Positions 19,915-29,575 of a stretch of 53,551 bases of DNA are shown here, in pieces. A program made the translations under genes and the position numbers. Below the pieces are notes generated by a model, which had not been told where the DNA came from, ran no database searches, and worked only from the letters and a program-made list of their open reading frames with translations. The stretch comes from Sphingomonas bacterium (GTDB taxonomy: Bacteria > Pseudomonadota > Alphaproteobacteria > Sphingomonadales > Sphingomonadaceae), in contig NZ_CAHJXD010000250.1 of the NCBI RefSeq assembly GCF_903644055.1, forward strand, positions 1-53,551. The letters run 5' to 3'. Within the stretch, counting starts at the first letter, position 1; every line of letters begins with the position of its first letter.

Positions 19915-20943
19915 CTAGCCCGCGGCGCCGGACGCGCCCTTCATCGCCTCGCGCGATTTCTCTTCCGAAGGTTCGGTGCCGGGCTGGCCGGCGACCTGAT
20001 CGGCGACGGTCGCGCCGCGCTTGCCGAGGGGTTTTTCGGGGCCGACGGTGGTGTCCCGCGCGGTCTGGCGTTCGGCTTCGGCGTTGATTTCGGCGCCGAG
20101 CAGGATCGCATAGGCCGAAACCCACAGCCACATCAGCAGCACGACGACCGCGCCCAGCGAGCCATAGGTCGCGTTGTAATTGCCGAGCGTCGTCGCATAG
20201 ATGCCGAAGCCGACGGTGGCGATCAGCCAGAGGATCGTCGCCACCGCCGATCCGAAGCTCAGCCAGCGCCATTTGGCATCGTGGCGATGCGGCGCGATGC
20301 GGTAGGTGGCGGCGATCCCTGCGCTCGCCAGCGCGGCGGCGATCGCCCAGGTCGCGACGTTGACACCCAGCGCGGCGACGGGGCCGAGGCTATCGAACAG
20401 CTTGCCCGCCAACGCGACCGCCGAAGCCGCGAGCATCCCGACGATCGCGACCAGCACCGCGCCGCCGATCATCACGAACGAGATCAAAGTCGTGCGGATC
20501 AGGCTGCGCTTCTCGACCTGCTCATAGACGACGTTGAGCGCCATCATGATCGCCCCCGAGGCGCGCGTGGCGCCGTAGAGCGAGACGAGCATCGCGACGA
20601 GCAGGCCGACGCCCTTCTTGGTCGAAGCGGTGGTGACGAGGCTGGTGATCTGATCGAGGATCAGCCTGGCGGCGTCCTTGGGGACGAGGCCGACGATCGT
20701 CTTCATATGATCGGCGATCGTCGCGGGATCGGCGATCAGCCCATAGGTCATCACCAGCGCGCCGAGCAGCGGCACGAAGGACAGGAACGCGTAGAAAGCG
20801 ATGCCGGCGGCGAGCAGGCTGATATTGTCGGTGCTCGTCTTGACCCAGACGCGGCCGAGAATCTCGCGCCACGCGCTCCAGGGCAAGGCGGTCGGGCGCG
20901 TGGCGTCGCGCCCGTGCGGATCGGTCTCGGCTGTGGACGCCAT
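19915..20943 (-). CDS. YihY/BrkB-family inner-membrane protein
   Basis: A 342-residue polytopic protein of the YihY/virulence factor BrkB family (once misnamed ribonuclease BN). The start is the ATG at 20943, with GGGAG 9-10 bases upstream. About six hydrophobic segments are visible: LLAAGIAFYAFLSFVPLLGAL, GVGLLVAMLVSLYGA, TTLISFVMIGGAVLVAIVGM, VNVATWAIAAALASAGIAA, SAVATILWLIATVGFGIY and AVVVLLMWLWVSAYAILLG. The GAEINAE motif after the last helix is the family hallmark. The cytoplasmic tail is charged. The biochemical role of the family is not settled; proposals include transport or envelope roles. It diverges from thiL. Confidence 0.9.
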   Translation of the reverse strand: MASTAETDPHGRDATRPTALPWSAWREILGRVWVKTSTDNISLLAAGIAFYAFLSFVPLLGALVMTYGLIADPATIADHMKTIVGLVPKDAARLILDQITSLVTTASTKKGVGLLVAMLVSLYGATRASGAIMMALNVVYEQVEKRSLIRTTLISFVMIGGAVLVAIVGMLAASAVALAGKLFDSLGPVAALGVNVATWAIAAALASAGIAATYRIAPHRHDAKWRWLSFGSAVATILWLIATVGFGIYATTLGNYNATYGSLGAVVVLLMWLWVSAYAILLGAEINAEAERQTARDTTVGPEKPLGKRGATVADQVAGQPGTEPSEEKSREAMKGASGAAG

Positions 20944-21064
20944 GCGACGAAGCTCCCTGTTGCGCGCCGAGAACGCACGAAGGCAGGGTTGGTGGCCTCT
21001 TCCGCTCGCCGCGTGAGCAGTAAGACGATGGGCTTTGGCCCGGAGGGGCGGTAGACCTGCGGCG

Positions 21065-21958
21065 ATGTCCCGCGAGCAGGCCTTCATCGCGCGGCTGGCG
21101 GCGATCGCCAGCGATCCGGCGGCGCGCGGGCTGGCCGACGATGCGGCGGTGCTGGCGGTGGGCGCACACGCGATCGTGCTGACCCACGACATGATCGTCG
21201 AGGGCGTCCATTATCTGCCGGGCGATCCGCCCGAGGATGTCGCGTGGAAGCTGGTCGCGGTGAACCTTTCCGACCTGGCGGCGAAGGGCGCGCGACCGCT
21301 GGGCGTGCTGCTCGGCTATCCCCTGGGCGATGACGCCTGGGACGCGCGCTTCACAGAAGGGCTGGCCGAGGTGCTGGCGCGCTTCGCGGTACCGCTGCTG
21401 GGCGGCGATACGGTTTCCGGGCGCGGGGCCGGGCGGATGCTGGGGCTGACGGCGATCGGCGCGGCGGCGCCGGGGGGCGTGCCCTCACGATCGGGCGCGC
21501 GGGACGGCGACGCGCTCTATGTAACGGGGACGATCGGGCTGGCGGGGATCGGCCTCGCGATGGCGCGGGGGGCGTGCGACGGACCGCAGGAGGCGCTCAC
21601 CGCCTATCGCCGCCCCATGCCACGGCTGGCCGAAGGGCGCGCGCTGGCGGGCCGGGTCAGCGCGATGATGGACGTTTCGGACGGGCTGCTGATCGATGCG
21701 AAGCGGATGGCCGAGGCGAGCGGCCTAAGCGTGACGATCGCGCTGGAGACGGTGCCGTACGCCGGCGCCGATCCGATCGCGGCGGTGACGGCGGGCGACG
21801 ATTACGAGCTGCTGTTCGCCGCCCCGCCGGATCGCGCTCTGCCGCCCGAATGCGCGGCGACGAGGATCGGACGGTTCGCGGCGGGAGCCGGGGTAAGGCT
21901 CACCGATCGCGGGCGGCCGATCCCGCTGCCCGTGCGGCTCGGTTACGAACATGAGTGA
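21065..21958 (+). CDS. thiL: Thiamine-monophosphate kinase
   Basis: ThiL phosphorylates thiamine monophosphate to the active cofactor thiamine diphosphate. The start at 21065 (MSREQAFIARLAAIA) gives 297 residues, slightly shorter than E. coli ThiL. The AIR-synthase-like fold shows LADDAAVL with the metal-binding aspartates, THDMIVEGVHY, VNLSDLAAKGARPLGVLL, LLGGDTV, MMDVSDGLLIDAKRMAEASG and AGDDYELLFA, all conserved in family order. It stands alone, ending 19 bases from the stop of the convergent amidohydrolase gene, and marks the border of the catabolic region. Confidence 0.95.
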   Translation: MSREQAFIARLAAIASDPAARGLADDAAVLAVGAHAIVLTHDMIVEGVHYLPGDPPEDVAWKLVAVNLSDLAAKGARPLGVLLGYPLGDDAWDARFTEGLAEVLARFAVPLLGGDTVSGRGAGRMLGLTAIGAAAPGGVPSRSGARDGDALYVTGTIGLAGIGLAMARGACDGPQEALTAYRRPMPRLAEGRALAGRVSAMMDVSDGLLIDAKRMAEASGLSVTIALETVPYAGADPIAAVTAGDDYELLFAAPPDRALPPECAATRIGRFAAGAGVRLTDRGRPIPLPVRLGYEHE

Positions 21959-21977
21959 GACGCTGATTCACCTGCGC

Positions 21978-24900
21978 TCAAGCGAGGACGACATGGTTGC
22001 TGCAGCAGGCGTGGCGGCCCTCTTCGACATATTCCGCGGTCTGCCAGAAATAATCGTCGCCGGCGCCGTGCAGCGCGTGGACATGCGTCGGGGCGATGCT
22101 CGCTTCGGTCCTCGCGAAAGGCGCCAGCAGCCCGGGCACGTCGTGCGCGATCCCGCCGGCGATCGTCAGCTTGATCTTCGTGAGGTCCTCGACGCGTGCG
22201 AGCGGATCGCCGTCGACCAGGATGAGATCGGCGAGTTGCCCTTCGGCGATCGTGCCGAGCGGCTCGTTGAGGAATTCGCCCGCGTGGCGCGTCGCGGTCA
22301 GCAACGCCTCGTATGGCGAGATGCCGTAGCGCGTCATGCCGCGCAGATTGAGATGCAGGCTGATCGCGACGAGATCGATCGGCGCATCGGTGCCCGAATG
22401 GACGTGCCAGCCGAGCTTCATCATTGCCTTGATCTGGTCGATGTTGCGTTCGAGCGAGGCGAGCAGGGGCGTCTTGTCGCCATGGCTCATCGCATGGGCG
22501 CGCGCCTGTAGCTTGGCATATTCCCAGGGCGGAAACATCGTCTTGATCCGCGGATCGTCGATCAGCGCGGGATCGTCGGCGATCAGCACGCCGGCCGAGA
22601 ACAAGGTCGGCGTCCGCCCCGCCTTGGCGGCGGAGAATAATTTGCTGACGTCCTCATAGCCCGCGCCGAGCGCGGTGATCGTCCGCGAATAGCCGTAGCG
22701 GCTGGTCGCGCCGAGATGTTCGGTGCAGTCGCTGCCGCTGCGCAGCGCCGGATAATGATAGTGGGAGCTGACATGCACGCCCATGCGATGCGCGGCCTCA
22801 ATCACCTCGGCCTGCGTCTTGTGATCCATCCGCACATAGGTCTTGATCATGTCGTAGGAGAGCGCCTCGGCGCGCGCCAGCTCCAGCGCCATCTGGCCCG
22901 GCTCGGTGACCGGACGCATGAAATTGTAATAGATGCGGCTGCCGTCGATCGCCTCGCCGGTGGCGTAATGGCGGGGGGCCACGCGCAGGCCCGCGTCGAT
23001 CGCCTCGCGATCCTCGACCATATGATAGGCGGGGCAGCCCGGCGAGCGCGTCGCGGTGATCCCCATCGCCAGCCAGATCCGGCCCATCCGGTCGCCATAG
23101 CCATAGCCCTGCATCTGGCGGTGCGTGTGCATATCGACGAGGCCGGGCATCAGCGTCAGGCCGCTGCCGTCGATCTTGCGGATATCTCCGGCGGTCGCGC
23201 TGCGCGGCGGGGCGACCGCCGCGATCCTGCCGCCTTCGAGGATCACGTCGGCCGCGCGGTAATCGGGGCCGAGCGCATCCCATACGCGCGCGCCGGTCAC
23301 CACTGCCTTGCCCGGCGATTTCGCCAGCGCCCAGCGCATCTGGAAAGGCACGGTCCGCGCGGCGCCGCCGGCGAGCGGCACGAGCTTCAGCTTGCCGTTG
23401 TTGAGGTAGAGCAACGTCTTGCCGTCGCCGCTCCAGCTCGGCGCGTCGGTCGTCTCCCTCGTGAGCTGGCGCGCCTTGCCGGCGAAGCCGCCGGCCGCAT
23501 CGACGGGCTGCACCCACAAGGTGCTGCCGAAGACATAAGCGAGATGGCCGCCGTCGGGCGACCAGACCGGCCCGTCGTCGCCGCGCGTGCCGATCGACTT
23601 ATTCTCGGCGATCGCGGTATAGCTGCCCTTGCCCGTCGCCTTGTCGACGAACAGCAGCTCCGACAGCCCTTCGCGATAGCGCGCCGAAGAGGGCTTGAAC
23701 GCCGCATAGACGATCGTCTTCGCGTCCGGGCCGAAGCTCGGCCGCCCCGGCTCCCACAAGGGATCGTAAAGCTTCTGTACCGCCCCGGTCGCGACCTCGA
23801 CGATATGCAGCGCGCCTTCCTGATTGAGGAAGGCGATCCATCTGCCGTCCTGGCTCCAGCTTCCCGAGACCGCCGCGTCCCTGGGCAGATTGGTGAGCTG
23901 CCGCTCGGCGCCCGTGGCGAGATCGTGGAGCCAGATATCCAGCGTCCCGGCCTTGTCGGTCGAATAAGCGAGCCACTTGCCGTCCGGCGACCAGGCGGGA
24001 TCGCATTTGTAGAAGGTGCCGCCGATCAGCCGCTTCGGCTTGGGATCGCCGATCGTCAGCACGTAGATGTCGTTGAGCGCGCGAAAGACGATGCGCTTGC
24101 CGTCCGGCGACAGCAACGGCGATCCGATGCCGATCACCGGGCGCGGCGCCGTGCTGGTGAAATCGCGCCGCCGGCGCGGATAGGAGGGCGTCGTCACCGC
24201 GGCCTTGGCGGTGAATTCGATCGGCGTCGATTTGCCGCCGGCGATCCGGCGGATCTTGCCCCCCGATCCATAGATCAGGTCGCCGTTGGGCGCCCATGTC
24301 GTCTTGAACGGATAGATATCCTCGTCCGCCACCGCGGCCTTGCCGCCGACCATCAGCGCGATCCGGCCGTCGACGATGCTGGTATAGGCGATCGCCCCAT
24401 CGGGCGCGAAGCTCGGCGCATGGACCTCGGAGGCGCGGAAGCGATCGGTCGAGGGCTTCACGCCGGCGACCAGCTTCGCCGTGCCCGCCATGTCCGAAAC
24501 CATGATCCTGGCATTGTCGGCGACGTAGGCGAAGCTCTGGCCGTCGCGCGCGAAGCAGGGTTCGGCTTCCTGCCCCGATCCCTGGCTCAACTGGCGGATC
24601 GCACCCGAAGCGATATCGAGCAGGTGGATCGCGTAGCGGCCCGGCAGATCGGACGAGAAGATGATCGATCTGCCGTCTGGGGAGAAGCTCGGCTCGCGAT
24701 GATCGGCGAAACCCGTCGTGCGCTGCTTGAGCCCCGACCCATCGGCATTGGCGGTCCAGATCTGGAAATTGCCCGAGCGATAGGATTGGAAGACGAGCGT
24801 CCTGCCGTCCGGAGACCAGCTCGGCTGGCCGAGATCGGCGAAGGCATCGGTCACGCACGTCGCCGGCCCGCCCGCCGCCGGCATCACCCACAACAGGCCG

Positions 24901-25124
24901 AGCAGATCGAACGCGATCGTCTTGCCATCGGGCGAAATGGCGATGGCGATGTTGGTGCCTTCGGCCAGGGCGACCTCGTTCGTCGAGGATATCCCCGCCG
25001 CCAACGCCTGCGACCCCGCGATCCGGGCCATGACGCCCGCCCCCGTGACCGCGCCGCCGATCCCGAGCGCGGCGCGCCGGTTCACCCGAGGGCCGCCGCG
25101 CCCGCGCTTATCCAGATCGGCCAT
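21978..25124 (-). CDS. Exported PD40 beta-propeller / amidohydrolase fusion
   Basis: A large predicted periplasmic hydrolase of 1048 residues. I start it at the ATG at 25124 because GGGAGG lies 7 bases upstream; the ATG at 25130 would abut the ribosome site. A Tat-like leader is seen (VNRRAALGIGG plus an Ala/Gly-rich core). Residues of about 50-620 hold many TolB/PD40 repeats with the WSPDGKxIxF pattern, predicting a beta-propeller. An amidohydrolase domain follows, with metal motif VDMHTH near residue 665, SHYHYP near 788 and HSGTDAP near 910, ending in ILVDGDPLARVEDL. The C-terminus is rich in His and Cys. Such fusions often act on peptides or cyclic amides. It follows the TonB receptor gene in the same direction, likely as an operon. 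Confidence 0.88.
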   Translation of the reverse strand: MADLDKRGRGGPRVNRRAALGIGGAVTGAGVMARIAGSQALAAGISSTNEVALAEGTNIAIAISPDGKTIAFDLLGLLWVMPAAGGPATCVTDAFADLGQPSWSPDGRTLVFQSYRSGNFQIWTANADGSGLKQRTTGFADHREPSFSPDGRSIIFSSDLPGRYAIHLLDIASGAIRQLSQGSGQEAEPCFARDGQSFAYVADNARIMVSDMAGTAKLVAGVKPSTDRFRASEVHAPSFAPDGAIAYTSIVDGRIALMVGGKAAVADEDIYPFKTTWAPNGDLIYGSGGKIRRIAGGKSTPIEFTAKAAVTTPSYPRRRRDFTSTAPRPVIGIGSPLLSPDGKRIVFRALNDIYVLTIGDPKPKRLIGGTFYKCDPAWSPDGKWLAYSTDKAGTLDIWLHDLATGAERQLTNLPRDAAVSGSWSQDGRWIAFLNQEGALHIVEVATGAVQKLYDPLWEPGRPSFGPDAKTIVYAAFKPSSARYREGLSELLFVDKATGKGSYTAIAENKSIGTRGDDGPVWSPDGGHLAYVFGSTLWVQPVDAAGGFAGKARQLTRETTDAPSWSGDGKTLLYLNNGKLKLVPLAGGAARTVPFQMRWALAKSPGKAVVTGARVWDALGPDYRAADVILEGGRIAAVAPPRSATAGDIRKIDGSGLTLMPGLVDMHTHRQMQGYGYGDRMGRIWLAMGITATRSPGCPAYHMVEDREAIDAGLRVAPRHYATGEAIDGSRIYYNFMRPVTEPGQMALELARAEALSYDMIKTYVRMDHKTQAEVIEAAHRMGVHVSSHYHYPALRSGSDCTEHLGATSRYGYSRTITALGAGYEDVSKLFSAAKAGRTPTLFSAGVLIADDPALIDDPRIKTMFPPWEYAKLQARAHAMSHGDKTPLLASLERNIDQIKAMMKLGWHVHSGTDAPIDLVAISLHLNLRGMTRYGISPYEALLTATRHAGEFLNEPLGTIAEGQLADLILVDGDPLARVEDLTKIKLTIAGGIAHDVPGLLAPFARTEASIAPTHVHALHGAGDDYFWQTAEYVEEGRHACCSNHVVLA

Positions 25125-25157
25125 CGGCATCCTCCCTGTGGATCGTAATGCTCATGT

Positions 25158-27596
25158 TCAGAAGCTGAGGTTGATCCGCCCATAATAGAAACCGCCGCTG
25201 ATGCCGAACGGCGAATAGCTGTTGTAATAAGCGGTGTTGGAGGTCGCGCCCGTCGCCGCCACGAGACCCCGGTTGGCGGCCTTCAGGATCGACGAATAGG
25301 TGTTGAGCAGATTGTTGGCGCCGGCGGTGAGCCGCAGATGGCTGGTCAGCGCGTAGCCGGCGCTGAGATCGATGATCGCCTTGGGCTTCAGGATGTCGTC
25401 GTTTGCGGGGATCGTCGAGGTTTGGACGACCTTGCTGTAGCGGGTGACGCGCGCGTTGACGCCGATCTTGCCAATCGTCCAATCGACCGCCACGATTTCC
25501 TTGTCGCGCGGCGTGCCCTGCGTGAAATCGCCCTGCCGCGCCCGATCGATCAGCACGAGCCCGGCGGCGGCGAGCGCGGGCGGCGGCAGCGCGACATAGG
25601 TGAATTTGGTGTGGTTGATGTTGCCCGATAGGGTGATCGTCGCCTGCCCGAACGGGCCGCTCTTGGTGCGATAGGTGGCGACGACGTCGAGGCCGCGGGT
25701 CCGCGTGTCGGCGGCGTTGGAGAAATAGAAGCCCTGCTGCGCGGTCAGGATGCCCGCCGCCGCCAGCGCCGCATTGACCGCCGCGCCGGACAGGACGCCG
25801 CTCAACAGGATCCGATCGCGGATCTTGATCTGATAGGCATCCACCGTGAGGTTGAGGCGCGGGATCATCGTGAGCACCGTGCCCGCCGAGAAGTTGGTCG
25901 ATTTCTCGGGCTTCAGCGGCTTGGCGCCCAGCGCGATCGCCGCCGGCGAATCGACCGGCAGCGCCTGCACGGGCTGTAGCGTCGTCACCCCGGCGACGGT
26001 CACGCCGATCGTGCTCGACGAGGCATAATGTTCCTGCTGCAACGTTGGCGCCCGGAAGCCGGTGCTCGCCGTGCCGCGGAACGCGAGACCCCGGATCGGC
26101 TCGTAACGGATCGAGGCCTTGCCCGTCTTGGTCGTGCCGGCATCGTTATAATGTTCGTAGCGCCCGGCAAGCGCGAGATCGAGCCCCGGAAGCACGGTAT
26201 CCTCGACATCGACGAACGCGGCGACGTTGTTGCGGCTCCAGCGGCCCGAGCCGACCGGCTGGAACCCGGTCACGCCCTGCGATCCCGCCTGCCGCACGAC
26301 ATTGGCGTTCAGCCCCGTCGTATTGCGATAGCCGCCATCGACGTAGGACGCCGGCTCGCCGGGCCCGATCTTGTAGGTGTTGCGCCGATAGGCACCGCCG
26401 AAGTCGATCAGCAGCGGCGCCGCCGTGCCGATATCGAAGGTGCGCTTGAGATCGACGTCCGTGGTCCATTCGCTGGAGGCGACCAAACCCAGATAGGCAT
26501 CCTTCGGGCTCGCCGGTCCGAGCGAGGCGTTGAGGCCCTTTTCGTGATAGGCGGCGCGATTATAGCCATAGGTCGTGCTGAGATCCCAATCGAACCCGGC
26601 AAGCCCGCCGCCCTTTATCCCCGCGGCGACCTGGAAATCCTTGTCGTACACGCGCAGTTCGGGCGAATAGCCGTCGGGATAGACCTCCGGGATATTGTTG
26701 GCGGCGATGGGATTGCGGAAGGTCAGGAACGCGTCGGTCTTGCGGACGGCGCCCGTGCTGAACGAATAGAGCGTGAGATTGTCGCCCAGCGGCAGCGAGG
26801 CATCGTAGGAAATGCTGGCGGTCTGCGCCTGCGGCTGCCCCGGGTGGGTCGTATACCGGTTGGCGGTCGCCTCGCGCGGATCGCCGGCGGGATAGAGCTG
26901 GGTGGTGTTCGGACCGCCGCGATAGGTGCGCGCCTGATAGCGCCCGTCGATCGCCACATCGACATGGCCCTCCGCGCCGAGCCCGAAGCCCAGCACGCCC
27001 TGAACCTGCCCGGTCTGGCCGCCGCCGTCGTAGGTCCGGCCGCCGAGCACGTTCGCGTCGCCGCCGTGATCGGAGCTGCGCAGGATCAGGTTGATCACGC
27101 CCGCGATCGCATCCGAGCCATATTGCGCCGAAGCGCCATCGCGCAGCACCTCGATCCGGCCGATCGCCGCGGTCGGGATCAGATCGAGATCGGGCGGCGA
27201 CTGGCCGTTCTGCGTGGTGCCGTTGATGAACATCGTCGCGGTATTGTGGCGGCGCTTGCCGTTGACGAGCACCAGCACCTGATCGCCCGCGAGACCGCGC
27301 AGCGAGAGCGTCTTGACCGCGAAGGAAGCGCCGGCACCGCTGTTCGAGACGCTGATCGAGGGGATGAGCGCGCCAAGCAGATCGCGCACCGATTGCTTGC
27401 CGCTGGTTTGCAGGTCCGCCGGCGAAAGCACGTCGATCGGCGCGAGGCTCTGCGCGACGGTGCGTGTGGTGCCGCGGGTGCCGGTGACGATGATTTCCTT
27501 GCTGGCATCATCGCCGGGAGCGGTTTGCGCATAAGCGCCGCCTGCCTGGAGGGCCATCATGCCCGCGCCAAGAAAAAGGATCGTACGTCGCGTCAT
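25158..27596 (-). CDS. TonB-dependent outer-membrane receptor
   Basis: An outer-membrane beta-barrel that imports a large or scarce substrate using TonB energy. From the ATG at 27596 (AGGGGGC just upstream) there are 812 residues: a signal peptide ending near AYAQ, a TonB-box-like region with EIIVTGTRGT, a plug domain with IEVLRDGASAQYGSDAIAGV at about 130-150, and a long barrel ending in GGFYYGRINLSF with a C-terminal Phe as required for BAM insertion. The plug style resembles receptors often placed next to hydrolase genes. The downstream PD40-amidohydrolase gene starts 33 bases after its stop, suggesting uptake and hydrolysis are coupled. The substrate is unknown. Confidence 0.93.
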   Translation of the reverse strand: MTRRTILFLGAGMMALQAGGAYAQTAPGDDASKEIIVTGTRGTTRTVAQSLAPIDVLSPADLQTSGKQSVRDLLGALIPSISVSNSGAGASFAVKTLSLRGLAGDQVLVLVNGKRRHNTATMFINGTTQNGQSPPDLDLIPTAAIGRIEVLRDGASAQYGSDAIAGVINLILRSSDHGGDANVLGGRTYDGGGQTGQVQGVLGFGLGAEGHVDVAIDGRYQARTYRGGPNTTQLYPAGDPREATANRYTTHPGQPQAQTASISYDASLPLGDNLTLYSFSTGAVRKTDAFLTFRNPIAANNIPEVYPDGYSPELRVYDKDFQVAAGIKGGGLAGFDWDLSTTYGYNRAAYHEKGLNASLGPASPKDAYLGLVASSEWTTDVDLKRTFDIGTAAPLLIDFGGAYRRNTYKIGPGEPASYVDGGYRNTTGLNANVVRQAGSQGVTGFQPVGSGRWSRNNVAAFVDVEDTVLPGLDLALAGRYEHYNDAGTTKTGKASIRYEPIRGLAFRGTASTGFRAPTLQQEHYASSSTIGVTVAGVTTLQPVQALPVDSPAAIALGAKPLKPEKSTNFSAGTVLTMIPRLNLTVDAYQIKIRDRILLSGVLSGAAVNAALAAAGILTAQQGFYFSNAADTRTRGLDVVATYRTKSGPFGQATITLSGNINHTKFTYVALPPPALAAAGLVLIDRARQGDFTQGTPRDKEIVAVDWTIGKIGVNARVTRYSKVVQTSTIPANDDILKPKAIIDLSAGYALTSHLRLTAGANNLLNTYSSILKAANRGLVAATGATSNTAYYNSYSPFGISGGFYYGRINLSF

Positions 27597-27974
27597 CTGA
27601 GCCCCCTGCAATTACAGCGAAGCCCTTCAGCCCTCTTCCGCGTTCATCGTTGCGCTTCGATACCGTCCCTGGCGCAGCTTTGTTATTTCCAAGCATGTTG
27701 TCGCTCGAACTCCGAGCGATGAGACAACGATAGTCATAAATCTGCAACCCCGCCGGGAGAAACTTTTTTCCGTGGCTCGGATATTAAAAAGCGTTTCGCC
27801 AAGACGTCCGCGCGGTCTCGATCTTCGTTTGACACGTCGATTCGAACATGGGCACAGTGATCCAAGCGCGCGACGCCGGGGGGTGACGGCAAGTCACTCC
27901 ACGACGGCGATCAAGCCATATATCCCGGCATGAGACCGGGCCTGGGGGCGGTCTAACAGAGGGGGTTACTCCGC
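27597..27974. promoter_or_regulatory. Divergent control region between TonB receptor and amine oxidase genes
   Basis: This 378-base gap separates two divergent units and must hold promoters for both. A perfect inverted repeat TCGCTCG(5)CGAGCGA lies at 27701-27719 and is a good operator candidate. A TTGACA hexamer is at 27829-27834, but I cannot find a convincing -10 box 17 bases beyond it. A/T-rich stretches (AAACTTTTTT at about 27760, ATATTAAAAA at 27781) suit minus-strand promoter elements. No reading frame here looks real. Confidence 0.45.
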
Positions 27975-29573
27975 GTGCTCGACGATATTCCTGCGGCCAT
28001 CAATCGCCGCACCTTGTTCTCGATGATCGGCAAGACGGCCGGCGTCGCCGTGATGTATCAGGCGATGGCCTCGCTCGCTTATGCGGCGGAATCCACCTAC
28101 AAGGGGCCGATCGCGCTCAGCGGGGCGCCCAGGGGGGCCTCGGTGCTGATCCTCGGATCGGGCCTCGCGGGCATGGTCGCCGCCTACGAGCTGCGCAAGG
28201 CGGGATACAAGGTTCAGATCTTGGAATATCAGAACCGTTCCGGGGGGCGGAACTGGTCGCTGTACGGCGGGGACGTCTATACCGAGCTTGGCGGCTTCAC
28301 GCAGAATGTCGCCTTCGACAAGGGATTGTACCTCAATCCGGGGCCGTGGCGCATTCCGCACCACCACAAGGGGCTGCTGCATTATTGCAAACTGCTGGGC
28401 GTCCGGCTCGAACCCTTCATCCAGCTCAACTACAATGCCTATGTCCACTCGACGCAGGCATTCGGCGGCAAGCCGCAGCGCTATCGGACGATCGAGGCCG
28501 ATTTCGACGGCTATGTCGCCGAATTGCTGGCGAAGAGCGTGCAGCAGGAAAAGCTCGATCGCCCGGTCACCAAGGAAGATCGCGAGATCCTGCTCCAGGC
28601 GCTTCGCCAATGGGGCGCGCTCGACAAGAATTACGCTTACGTCAAAAGCCTCGAATCGAGCGACCGGCGCGGCTACGATCACCCGCCCGGCGGGGGGCTG
28701 GATGCCGTGCCGACGCCGACCGATCCGCTCAGCCTGGAGGATATGGTGCGCTCGCGGCTCTGGCGCGCGATCGGCGCCTCGAAGGCCTATGACGTCCAGC
28801 AGACGATGTTCCAGCCGGTGGGCGGCATGGGCATGATCGGCAAGGCGTTCGGCAAGGAATTGGGCGAGGTGATCCGCTACAATTCCAAGGTGACCGAAAT
28901 CCGCCAGGACAAGCGCGGCGTCACCGCCTCGTTCATCGATACGGTGAAGGGCGGCGCGGTGCAGACCGCGCATGCCGATTGGTGCGTCTGCACGATTCCC
29001 GCCTCGGTGCTCAGCCAGATTCCGATCGATGTCGGCGCGCCGATGCAGGCCGCGATCGATGCGCTGCCTTATTCGGCATCGGCCAAGGTCGGGCTACAGA
29101 TGAAGCGCCGCTTCTGGGAAGAGGATGAATCGATCTACGGCGGCATCACCTATACCGATCAGCCCAACAGCATCATCAGCTATCCCAGCACCGATTTCTT
29201 CAAGCCGGGCAAGGGCGTGCTGCTCGGCGCCTACACGTTCGGGCCGAACGCGGTCGAATATACGGCGATGACGCCCGAACAGCGCATCGCCAAGAGCGTG
29301 GAATATGGCGCCAACATCCACCCGCAATATCGCACCGAATTCGAAACCGGTGCGACCGTTGCCTGGCACCGCGTGCCCTGGACTTTGGGCTGCGCCGGAT
29401 CGTGGACCGAACGGACGCGTGCGGCGCACTACAACGACATGTGCGCGATCGATGGCCGGATCGTCATGGCGGGCGAACATGTTTCGATGATCCCGGCGTG
29501 GCAGGAAGGCGCTGTCCTTTCCTCGCTCAACGCGATCGAGCGCCTTCATCAACGTGCCGTGCAGGGAAGCTGA
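27975..29573 (+). CDS. FAD-dependent amine oxidase/dehydrogenase, probably exported
   Basis: A 532-residue flavin amine oxidase of the monoamine oxidase/L-amino-acid oxidase superfamily, starting at a GTG with GAGGGGG upstream. A Tat-like leader (INRRTLFSMIGKTAG, then a hydrophobic stretch ending in LAYAAES) precedes the FAD-binding GSGLAGMVAAYELRKAGY and EYQNRSGGRNW. The C-terminal flavin site is GRIVMAGEHVSMIPAWQEGA. A c-type cytochrome gene begins 2 bases after the stop. In Pseudomonas nicotine oxidoreductase NicA2 a similar exported enzyme passes electrons to the cytochrome c CycN rather than to oxygen; I infer the same here. The amine substrate is unknown. Confidence 0.88.
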   Translation: MLDDIPAAINRRTLFSMIGKTAGVAVMYQAMASLAYAAESTYKGPIALSGAPRGASVLILGSGLAGMVAAYELRKAGYKVQILEYQNRSGGRNWSLYGGDVYTELGGFTQNVAFDKGLYLNPGPWRIPHHHKGLLHYCKLLGVRLEPFIQLNYNAYVHSTQAFGGKPQRYRTIEADFDGYVAELLAKSVQQEKLDRPVTKEDREILLQALRQWGALDKNYAYVKSLESSDRRGYDHPPGGGLDAVPTPTDPLSLEDMVRSRLWRAIGASKAYDVQQTMFQPVGGMGMIGKAFGKELGEVIRYNSKVTEIRQDKRGVTASFIDTVKGGAVQTAHADWCVCTIPASVLSQIPIDVGAPMQAAIDALPYSASAKVGLQMKRRFWEEDESIYGGITYTDQPNSIISYPSTDFFKPGKGVLLGAYTFGPNAVEYTAMTPEQRIAKSVEYGANIHPQYRTEFETGATVAWHRVPWTLGCAGSWTERTRAAHYNDMCAIDGRIVMAGEHVSMIPAWQEGAVLSSLNAIERLHQRAVQGS

Positions 29574-29575
29574 CA

